Made by a program: the position numbers and the translations under genes. Shown piece by piece: positions 8,105 to 14,737 of a DNA stretch of 37,340 nt. This stretch comes from Candidatus Gastranaerophilales bacterium (lineage in GTDB: Bacteria; Cyanobacteriota; Vampirovibrionia; Gastranaerophilales; Gastranaerophilaceae). Position 1 is the stretch's first letter. The number at the start of each line of letters is the position of its first letter. The stretch covers positions 1-37,340 of the forward strand of contig CALVHD010000018.1 in the NCBI GenBank assembly GCA_944327245.1, given 5' to 3'. The notes under the pieces were generated by a model. It did no database searches. It saw only the letters and a program-made list of their open reading frames with translations, and was not told the origin of the DNA.

Positions 8105-8472
8105 TAGAGTTTTTCCAGTTTTTGTTTAATTATTCTAACAAAATTATTTATGTCTATAGGTTTTGTTAAGTAGTCAGTGATGTTGTGTTCTTTTGCTTTT
8201 TGTTTGTCTGTATCCATAGCGCAAGCGCTTACTATAATTATAGATGGAGTTGGTATGTTTTCTTTTTTTAATTTTTCAATTAAGCTGAATCCGTCCAGTT
8301 TTGGTAGTTGTATATCCAAAATAATCAGGTCATAATTATTTTCTTTTATTTTATTGTATGCATCCAAGCCGTCATATGATTTTTCAACATTATACTTTTG
8401 ATATGTTAATATATCATAAAATAATTTCATATTTAGTTCGTTGTCTTCAACAATTAATATTTTTTTTGTCAT
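8104..8472 (-). CDS. Single-domain response regulator, DivK-like
   Basis: The 122-residue protein is one receiver domain without an output domain: ILIVEDNELNMKLF at the start, phospho-acceptor D53 in LIILDIQLPKLDG, a Ser in the switch position (VSACAMD) and the lysine in YLTKPID. VEDNELNMKLF is characteristic of DivK and related receivers that act through protein contacts. It overlaps the kinase gene upstream by 4 bases (ATGA) and the phosphatase gene downstream by one base, so the three are translationally coupled. The kinase next door is the obvious phosphodonor (inference). Not a CheY in a motility operon, since no che genes adjoin it. Confidence 0.88.
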   Translation of the reverse strand: MTKKILIVEDNELNMKLFYDILTYQKYNVEKSYDGLDAYNKIKENNYDLIILDIQLPKLDGFSLIEKLKKENIPTPSIIIVSACAMDTDKQKAKEHNITDYLTKPIDINNFVRIIKQKLEKL

Positions 8473-9704
8473 AGAATTATATTTTTAAACTCCAAAATAA
8501 AAGTTGTTCCTTTGTTGACTTCGCTTTCAAGTGAAATTTTACCTTTGTGCAGTTTTACAAGTTCTTTTGTAATTGTTAGACCAAGACCTGTTGAATTTTG
8601 ATTTTTAGAGTAGACATTGTTGATATGAACAAATTTTTTAAATATTTTATTGTGAAATTTTTTATCTATTCCAATACCGTTATCTTTTATTTTTAGGGTA
8701 TAATTTTTATCCTTTTTAGATTGTATGATTTCGATTTCTCCTTTTTCTTTTGTAAATTTGATTGCATTGGATAAAAGATTATAGAGAATTTGTTGAAATT
8801 TTTGGTAATCTGCTTTAATTTTGCATTCAAAATTTGGGTTGAATTTAACTGTAATGTTTTTGTTTTCATATAAAGGCTCTAAAATATTTACAACCTCTTG
8901 TATTGTTTGGCTTGGGTTTAATTCAATCGGACTGAATTTCATAGCATGGGCTTCAAGTTTTGAGATATCCAATATTTCATTTATCATTCCTAAAAGATGT
9001 AAGCTGGAAATTTGAATATCTTTGATATATTCAGCTTGTTTTTCATTTAAATCGCCAAAAATTTTACTGTCCAGTGCTTGAGAAAAACCGATAATCGCGT
9101 TTAACGGAGTTCTCAGTTCGTGTGAAATATTTGCTAAAAATAAATTTTTTGTTTTATCAAGCTCCTGCAGTTTTTTATGTTGTTTTTTGATAATTTCATA
9201 TGCTTCTTGTTTTTCTGTCATAGCTTCTTGCAAGGCTTTAAGTTGGATTTTAAAGACTTCATTAAGCTCGTAATCTTTTATTTTATAGCTGATTATTTGA
9301 GATAGCGCCAAAAATGATGTTTTTATTTCAGGAGTCATTATTTTATCGCTGCTTAAAACGATAATTCCAAAGACCGATTCTTTGATTGCTAATTTTGAAA
9401 ATAGAGTATTTGAATATAGCAAGTTATCTTTTTTTGTTTTAATTTCTTGGTATTTATTTTTTGAATTAAAAAAATTAAAAAATAAATCAACATTTGGTGA
9501 ATAATTTTCGATAAAAGAGTTATTGTTAATTGCCTTTTTTGTTATCAGGCTTGAATTTTCACAAAAGAATATGCCTAAAGATGAGTCTTTATATAATGAA
9601 GACATCATTTTTAATACGGATTGATAAAAATTAAGATTTTTAACTTGTGTATCATTAATGATGTCATCTATTAAATTTAAACTTTCAGATAGTAAATTTT
9701 CCAT
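8469..9704 (-). CDS. Cytosolic sensor histidine kinase with GAF-like sensor and coiled coil
   Basis: From ATG 9704 the protein has 411 residues; the frame can also begin at TTG 9725. About 150 N-terminal residues resemble a divergent GAF domain. A coiled-coil linker follows, then HisKA with the phospho-acceptor in NISHELRTPLNAIIGF, and a HATPase domain with N box (LLSNAIKF), G1 (DNGIGID) and G2 (STGLGLTI). No membrane helix or signal peptide is seen, so the signal is internal or comes from a partner. It overlaps the downstream receiver gene by four bases. No ribosome-binding site precedes the ATG, while TATAAT-like boxes lie just upstream, so a leaderless transcript is possible. Kinase call secure; ligand unknown. 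Confidence 0.9.
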   Translation of the reverse strand: MENLLSESLNLIDDIINDTQVKNLNFYQSVLKMMSSLYKDSSLGIFFCENSSLITKKAINNNSFIENYSPNVDLFFNFFNSKNKYQEIKTKKDNLLYSNTLFSKLAIKESVFGIIVLSSDKIMTPEIKTSFLALSQIISYKIKDYELNEVFKIQLKALQEAMTEKQEAYEIIKKQHKKLQELDKTKNLFLANISHELRTPLNAIIGFSQALDSKIFGDLNEKQAEYIKDIQISSLHLLGMINEILDISKLEAHAMKFSPIELNPSQTIQEVVNILEPLYENKNITVKFNPNFECKIKADYQKFQQILYNLLSNAIKFTKEKGEIEIIQSKKDKNYTLKIKDNGIGIDKKFHNKIFKKFVHINNVYSKNQNSTGLGLTITKELVKLHKGKISLESEVNKGTTFILEFKNIIL

Positions 9705-9754
9705 ACTATTAATTATAGAATACAATTATAATTCTACAAAAAAGTTAATATATT

Positions 9755-10246
9755 TTATAATTTAAAAATGTAACCGCCTTTTGTGGCATTTTCAAGAACA
9801 TTTTGCGAAATTTTTGTTCTTAGATTTTTAATATATTTGTATACATAATCAGTTGGAAGTCCTAATATTGCAGCTAAATCTCTTGCATATACAATTTCGC
9901 CTTTATTTTGAATAAAATGATTTAGCACTAAGTCTTCTCTTTGTGTTAGTGTTTTTTTGTAGGTAAGTTTTGATTTAACTTCTTTAACTACAGAAGATTG
10001 AGTTTCTGATAGTATTTTATGTTGAATATTTTGTGATTTTTCTGCCAATTTTAGAATTTGATTAGGAGATTTTTCTCTTGATGAAAGTAATCTTTTTTCG
10101 TTTTTCATGACAATATCTATGATATCGCTGGTTTGTTTGTCTTCTTCTAAAACTTTACCGAGTTTTTTTGCATATTCTTCTAAAGTAATTTTTTCTAAAG
10201 AGCTTCTCCATTGTTTGATTTCTTCTTTGGTTAGATATTGGCTCAT
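9755..10246 (-). CDS. DNA-binding protein with C-terminal OmpR-like winged helix, no receiver
   Basis: The 163-residue protein starts at ATG 10246 after GGGGGA. Its last 65 residues (LTQREDLVLNHFIQ, YARDLAAILGL, DYVYKYIKNLRTKI, ATKGGYIFKL) follow the trans_reg_C winged-helix pattern, including the recognition helix and the G-x-G-Y hairpin. The receiver is replaced by about 95 charged helical residues (LTKEEIKQWRSSLEK onward) that I do not recognise. It lies 50 bases upstream of the kinase gene on the same strand and may share its transcript. It could regulate that operon. DNA binding is well supported; target and inducer are unknown. Confidence 0.72.
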   Translation of the reverse strand: MSQYLTKEEIKQWRSSLEKITLEEYAKKLGKVLEEDKQTSDIIDIVMKNEKRLLSSREKSPNQILKLAEKSQNIQHKILSETQSSVVKEVKSKLTYKKTLTQREDLVLNHFIQNKGEIVYARDLAAILGLPTDYVYKYIKNLRTKISQNVLENATKGGYIFKL

Positions 10247-10476
10247 TTATTCCCCCATAAAATGATAATCAATCTCGTTTGTTATTTATGTTATATCATA
10301 ATGAATGCTTGAAATCAGCAAATATTGCATAACGTAAATTTTTTTTAAAATAATTAATATTAGCTGTTTTTTGCTTGACAATAGTTTTTATGTCTGCTTT
10401 TCTTTTGTACCGTTTGTTTTAATAAAAAAGCAGATGAAATTTTTCATCTGCTTTTAAAATATGTTAATCAAAATGA
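10247..10476. other. Intergenic region between the winged-helix gene and fba
   Basis: About 230 bases without a gene. It holds the fba terminator at 10421-10455, a strong ribosome-binding site (GGGGGA on the minus strand near 10252) for the winged-helix gene, and a lone TTGACA at 10376-10381 on the plus strand with no good -10 box. Nothing else is recognised. Confidence 0.5.
10421..10455 (-). terminator. Intrinsic terminator of fba
   Basis: AAAAGCAGATGAAA (10426-10439) pairs perfectly with TTTCATCTGCTTTT (10442-10455). On the minus strand the stem ends in a run of T (TTTTTT then ATT). It begins 22 bases past the fba stop. The A/T flanks make it potentially bidirectional. Confidence 0.88.
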
Positions 10477-11436
10477 TTAGTCTTTAGCATGTCCTGCTGT
10501 ACCTAATACATCTCTCATTTTATGCATAACCATTTCTTTAACGGCTGTTCTTCCTGGGCCCATGTATTCTCTTGGGTCGAATTTTTCAGGATGTTCAACA
10601 AAGAATTCTCTGATTGTTGAAGTCATTGCCAATCTTAAGTCTGTATCAATGTTGATTTTTGCAACGCCGTGTTGAGAAGCATATTTTAACATTTCTTCAG
10701 GAACACCTTGTGCATCAGGTAAGTTACCGCCGTATTTATTGCATTTTGCAACAAATTCTTTAGGTACTGAGCTTGAACCGTGAAGAACGATAGGATAATC
10801 GCCAAATCCTGCTTCTTTTAGTGCATCTTTAATTTCTTTTAATCTTTCAAAGTCAAGTTTAGCTTCGCCTTTGAACTTATAAGCGCCATGGCTTGTACCG
10901 ATTGCAATAGCTAAAGAATCACAGCCTGTTTGTTTAACAAATTCAACTGCTTCTTTAACATTTGTGTATTTAGCATCTTTTTCGCTAACATTAACGTCAT
11001 CTTCAACGCCTGCTAATTTACCAAGTTCAGCTTCAACTGAAACTCCTCTTTCGTGTGCGTATTCAACAACTTTTTTAGTTAGAGCAACGTTTTCTTCAAA
11101 CGGGAATCTGCTTCCGTCAATCATAACTGATGAGAAACCGCCGTCTATACAAGCTTTACAAATTTCAAAATCAGCACCATGGTCTAAGTGAAGTGCGATA
11201 GGTACTGTAGTTGTAGCTAGGGCTGCTTCAACTAATTTAATTAAATATGTTTGATTTGCATATTTTCTTGCACCAGCTGAAACTTGAAGAATGATTGGAG
11301 ATTGAGTTTCTTCAGCAGCTTCTGCAATACCTTGCAAAATTTCCATGTTGTTAACATTGTAAGCACCGATAGCATAACCGCCTGCTAGTGCTTTTTTGAA
11401 CATTTCATTTGTTCCTACTAGTTTTCTTTCTGCCAT
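10477..11436 (-). CDS. fba: Class II fructose-bisphosphate aldolase
   Basis: The enzyme reversibly cleaves fructose-1,6-bisphosphate to dihydroxyacetone phosphate and glyceraldehyde-3-phosphate with Zn2+ in the cytoplasm. The 319-residue protein shows GAYNVNNME, HLDHG (catalytic D85, zinc H86), the second metal region SVEAELGKLAG, GTSHGAYKF, LHGSSSVP and KINIDTDLR, all in family order at normal length. ATG 11436 follows AAAGGAT. It is a single-gene unit, divergent from rpiB with about 105 bases between starts, and ends at a clear terminator. Together with rpiB this fits a fermentative sugar metabolism. Confidence 0.97.
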   Translation of the reverse strand: MAERKLVGTNEMFKKALAGGYAIGAYNVNNMEILQGIAEAAEETQSPIILQVSAGARKYANQTYLIKLVEAALATTTVPIALHLDHGADFEICKACIDGGFSSVMIDGSRFPFEENVALTKKVVEYAHERGVSVEAELGKLAGVEDDVNVSEKDAKYTNVKEAVEFVKQTGCDSLAIAIGTSHGAYKFKGEAKLDFERLKEIKDALKEAGFGDYPIVLHGSSSVPKEFVAKCNKYGGNLPDAQGVPEEMLKYASQHGVAKINIDTDLRLAMTSTIREFFVEHPEKFDPREYMGPGRTAVKEMVMHKMRDVLGTAGHAKD

Positions 11437-11542
11437 AAGTTTTTATCCTTTAAATAAAATACCTCTACATATTTTAATTTATATCAAAAATATTTTTTCT
11501 ACAAGAAATTTATTTATATGATATTATTTATAAGAGGTGATT

Positions 11543-11980
11543 ATGAATAGAATTAAGCTTGCAATTGCATCCGATCACGGCGGATTTATTTTAAAAAATA
11601 ATTTGTACAAAAATTTACTAATAAAAGGTTATGACATTGTCGATTTTGGTACAAATTCTTCTGAATCATGTGATTATCCTGTATATGCCAAAAAGGTTTG
11701 TGAGGCTATTTTAAACGAAGATGTTCATTATGGAATTTTGGTTTGTGGGACGGGCATTGGAATGCAAATGTGTGCAAACCGATTTAAAGGCATAAGAGCT
11801 GCTTGTGTATCTGATACATATAGCGCAAAAATGTCAAGATTACATAATAATTCAAATATTTTAACTCTCGGAGCTAGAGTGGTTGGAGAGGGCTTGGCAT
11901 ACGATATTGTAAACGTTTGGCTTAATACAAATTATGAAGGCGGAAGGCACGAAAAAAGAATTAAAATGCTTGATGAATAA
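11543..11980 (+). CDS. rpiB: Ribose-5-phosphate isomerase B
   Basis: RpiB interconverts ribose-5-phosphate and ribulose-5-phosphate in the pentose phosphate pathway. The 145-residue protein shows IASDHGG, DFGTNSSESCDYPVYA, the catalytic-loop motif LVCGTGIGMQM, ANRFKGIRAA and NNSNILTLGARVVG, typical of RpiB/LacAB. The frame can extend to GTG 11537, but AAGAGGTG (11532-11539) is correctly spaced for ATG 11543, which is chosen. A galactose-6-phosphate isomerase role (LacA/LacB) is less likely because only one subunit and no lac genes are present. clpC follows after 59 bases, possibly on the same transcript. Confidence 0.94.
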   Translation: MNRIKLAIASDHGGFILKNNLYKNLLIKGYDIVDFGTNSSESCDYPVYAKKVCEAILNEDVHYGILVCGTGIGMQMCANRFKGIRAACVSDTYSAKMSRLHNNSNILTLGARVVGEGLAYDIVNVWLNTNYEGGRHEKRIKMLDE

Positions 11981-12039
11981 TATTTTTCATTGTAGAATTT
12001 GATAGTGGATAATTAACAACTTTTTATAAGGAAGTTTAC

Positions 12040-14496
12040 ATGTTTGAAAGATTTACGGAAAAGGCAATAAGGGTTATAATGCTTGCGCAGGAAGAATCTC
12101 GCAGGCTGGGTCATAATTTTGTCGGTACTGAGCAGCTTCTTTTGGGGCTTATAGCTGAAGGTACCGGAATTGCTTCTAAAACACTTAAATCTATGGGTGT
12201 TAATATTAAGGAAGCAAGAGAAGAAGTTGAAAAAATAATAGGCAGAGGCTGCGGTTTTGTTGCTGTTGAAATTCCTTTTACTCCAAGAGCAAAAAAGGTT
12301 CTTGAATTGTCTTGGGACGAAGCAAGACAATTAGGACATAACTATATTGGTACTGAACATCTTCTTTTGGGTTTAATTAGAGAAGGTGAGGGTGTTGCAG
12401 CAAAGGTTTTGGAAAATTTGGGCGTTGATTTGAACAAGTGTCGTTCTAATGTTATTAAAATGCTTGGCGAAACAAAAACCAGTTCATCTTCATCCGGTTC
12501 AGCTCTTGCTGCTGCAGGTGTTTCTCAAAAAAGCGCTAAAACACCATCTTTGGATGAATTTGGCACTGATTTAACTTTGGCTGCTCAAGAACAAAGACTT
12601 GATCCTGTTGTAGGCAGAGAAAAAGAAATTGAACGTGTAATACAAATTTTAGCCAGAAGAACTAAAAACAACCCTGTTTTAATTGGTGAACCCGGCGTTG
12701 GTAAAACTGCAATTGCTCAAGGTTTGGCGCAAAGAATTGTGGATTGTGAAGTTCCTGATATTTTGGAAAACAAAAAAATTATTCAGCTTGATATGGGCTT
12801 GTTGATTGCAGGCACAAAATACAGGGGCGAATTTGAAGAACGTCTTAAAAAGATAATGGATGAAATCAGACAAGCCGGAAATATTATTCTTGTTATTGAT
12901 GAAATGCATACATTAATTGGAGCCGGTGCTGCTGAGGGCGCAATTGATGCTGCAAATATTTTAAAACCTGCGCTATCACGTGGCGAAATTCAAGTTATTG
13001 GTGCAACTACTTTAGACGAATATAGAAAATATATTGAAAAGGATTCTGCTCTTGAAAGACGTTTTCAAACAGTAATTGTTGATCAGCCTTCGATTGAAGA
13101 AACAATCGAAATTATTAAAGGTTTAAAACCAAAATATGAAGAACATCATAAATTAATAATTTCTGATGAAGCTATAGTTGCAGCTACGGAATTATCATCA
13201 AAATTCATAACAGAAAGATTTTTACCCGATAAAGCTATTGATATTATAGATGAAGCTGCTTCAAAGGTTCGTTTAAATGTTTCAACGCTTCCTCCAGAAG
13301 GTAAAGAGCTTGAGAAAGAATTAAAAGCAATTATCAAGGAAAAAGAAGAAGCTATAAGAAATCAAGAGTTTGAAAGAGCTTCTGATTTAAGAGATGATGA
13401 AGCTAATTTAAAAGAAAAAATCCATGAAATTTCTGAACAATGGAGAGAAACTCAGGATGAAAATAAGCCGACAGTTGGCGTTGAAGAAGTTGCTCAAGTT
13501 GTTTCAACTATTACAGGAATTCCTGTAACAAAAATAACCGAAGCTGAATCAGAAAAACTTTTAAAACTTGAAGAAACATTGCATAATCGTGTTATTGGTC
13601 AGTCTGATGCGGTTGTTTCGCTTGCAAAATCAATAAGACGTGCTCGTGTAGGTTTAAAAGCTCCCAATAGACCTATTGGAAGCTTTATATTCTGCGGACC
13701 TACGGGCGTTGGTAAGACTGAATTAGCTAAAGCGTTGGCTGAAGCTGTATTTGGTTCTGAAGATAACATGGTTAGAATTGACATGTCAGAATTTATGGAA
13801 AAACATGCAACTTCTAAATTAATCGGTTCACCTCCGGGGTATGTCGGCTATGATGACGGCGGAAACATGTGTGAAATTATTAGAAAGAAACCATACAGTG
13901 TTGTTCTTTTTGATGAAATTGAAAAAGCGCATCCGGATGTGTTTAATATTATGCTCCAAATTCTTGATGATGGTCGTTTGACTGATTCAAAGGGTCGTCA
14001 TATTAATTTTAAAAACACAATTATTATTATGACTTCCAATGTTGGTGCAAGTATGATAACCAATACTCAAAAACTTGGTTTTTCGGTATCAGGCGATGAT
14101 AAAAAAGACAAGTATGAAAAACTAAAAGAAACGGTTAATGAAGAATTAAAGAAAACGTTTAGACCTGAATTTTTAAACAGAGTCGATGATATAATTGTCT
14201 TTGCTCATTTAAGCCAAGAAGAAATCAGACAAATTGTTGAATTGATGTTGAAAGATTTATTTAAACGCTTATCTGAAAGAGATTTATCTATTGAAGTAAC
14301 TGATGCTGCCAAAGATTATTTAGCTAAAGAAGGATATTCTGAAACATATGGTGCTCGTCCTTTAAGAAGAGTAATTCAAAAGAAAGTTGAAGATGTTTTA
14401 GCTGAAGAAATCTTAAGCGGTAATTATAAAGCAGGTTCTAAGTTTTTAATGGATTATCGTGATGATAAGATAGTTATTGAAAAAAAGGAAGATTAA
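12040..14496 (+). CDS. clpC: ATP-dependent Clp protease ATPase subunit ClpC
   Basis: ClpC is the AAA+ unfoldase that feeds ClpP. The 818-residue protein has two N-terminal Clp repeats (starting [10 protein letters not shown]), a first AAA domain with Walker A GEPGVGKT near residue 216 and VIDEMHTL, a UVR-type middle segment ([17 protein letters not shown]), and a second AAA domain with GPTGVGKT near residue 553 and [13 protein letters not shown]. The C-terminal domain contains [15 protein letters not shown]. The presence of the UVR segment and overall similarity to cyanobacterial ClpC favour ClpC over ClpB or ClpA. ATG follows ATAAGGAAG. A strong terminator lies right after it. Confidence 0.97.
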   Translation: MFERFTEKAIRVIMLAQEESRRLGHNFVGTEQLLLGLIAEGTGIASKTLKSMGVNIKEAREEVEKIIGRGCGFVAVEIPFTPRAKKVLELSWDEARQLGHNYIGTEHLLLGLIREGEGVAAKVLENLGVDLNKCRSNVIKMLGETKTSSSSSGSALAAAGVSQKSAKTPSLDEFGTDLTLAAQEQRLDPVVGREKEIERVIQILARRTKNNPVLIGEPGVGKTAIAQGLAQRIVDCEVPDILENKKIIQLDMGLLIAGTKYRGEFEERLKKIMDEIRQAGNIILVIDEMHTLIGAGAAEGAIDAANILKPALSRGEIQVIGATTLDEYRKYIEKDSALERRFQTVIVDQPSIEETIEIIKGLKPKYEEHHKLIISDEAIVAATELSSKFITERFLPDKAIDIIDEAASKVRLNVSTLPPEGKELEKELKAIIKEKEEAIRNQEFERASDLRDDEANLKEKIHEISEQWRETQDENKPTVGVEEVAQVVSTITGIPVTKITEAESEKLLKLEETLHNRVIGQSDAVVSLAKSIRRARVGLKAPNRPIGSFIFCGPTGVGKTELAKALAEAVFGSEDNMVRIDMSEFMEKHATSKLIGSPPGYVGYDDGGNMCEIIRKKPYSVVLFDEIEKAHPDVFNIMLQILDDGRLTDSKGRHINFKNTIIIMTSNVGASMITNTQKLGFSVSGDDKKDKYEKLKETVNEELKKTFRPEFLNRVDDIIVFAHLSQEEIRQIVELMLKDLFKRLSERDLSIEVTDAAKDYLAKEGYSETYGARPLRRVIQKKVEDVLAEEILSGNYKAGSKFLMDYRDDKIVIEKKED

Positions 14497-14510
14497 GTCG
14501 AATTTTAAAT

Positions 14511-14545
14511 AAAAAAAGGCTCTCCAATTGAGAGCCTTTTTTTAT
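14511..14545 (+). terminator. Intrinsic terminator of clpC
   Basis: AAAAAAAGGCTCTC (14511-14524) pairs with GAGAGCCTTTTTTT (14530-14543) around a 5-base loop, ending in a T tract. The symmetric A/T flanks would also allow function on the minus strand. Confidence 0.92.
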
Positions 14546-14562
14546 TTATTAAGAAATGTAAC
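14545..14562 (-). promoter_or_regulatory. Partial HLR1-like site after clpC
   Basis: Read on the minus strand this is GTTACATT, TC, TTAATAAA: one exact HLR1 half-site, then a 2-base spacer and a degenerate second half. It lies at the head of the region with an orphan plus-strand terminator. Weak on its own. Confidence 0.22.
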
Positions 14563-14564
14563 AA

Positions 14565-14731
14565 ATAAAAAAAGATAAGCAATTTTTAATTACATATATA
14601 CTTTATATATATGTAAGACATAAATAACCCCTTAAATAAAGTTTAAACACACTAATCACACACTAACCTTTCATCACGAGAATCAAGAAAACAAAGATTT
14701 TCAACCCTCTTAATTATTAAGAGGGTTTTTG
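14565..14731 (+). ncRNA. Candidate small RNA between clpC and the sigma-repeat gene
   Basis: After the clpC terminator a second intrinsic terminator faces the plus strand at 14703-14731 with no open reading frame before it. The only plus-strand transcript that could end there must start within this roughly 140-bp gap. AT-rich boxes around 14590-14615 (TATATA repeats) could serve as a -10. The segment 14640-14700 is C/A-rich and unlike typical AT spacer. The 5' end is not determined, and no known RNA family is recognised. Confidence 0.3.
14703..14731 (+). terminator. Orphan plus-strand intrinsic terminator
   Basis: AACCCTCTTAA (14703-14713) pairs with TTAAGAGGGTT (14717-14727), followed on the plus strand by TTTTG and more T-rich sequence. 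On the minus strand the stem is followed by GAAAATC, so it does not suit the minus-strand gene that ends at 14738. Confidence 0.7.
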
Positions 14732-14737
14732 TTATAT

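Noticed and set aside
14640-14731. Yfr1-like cyanobacterial RNA, prompted by CACACTAATCACACAC
   Set aside because: The invariant Yfr1 core ACTCCTCACAC is not present; only the CA-rich character is similar. Kept only as an unassigned small-RNA candidate.
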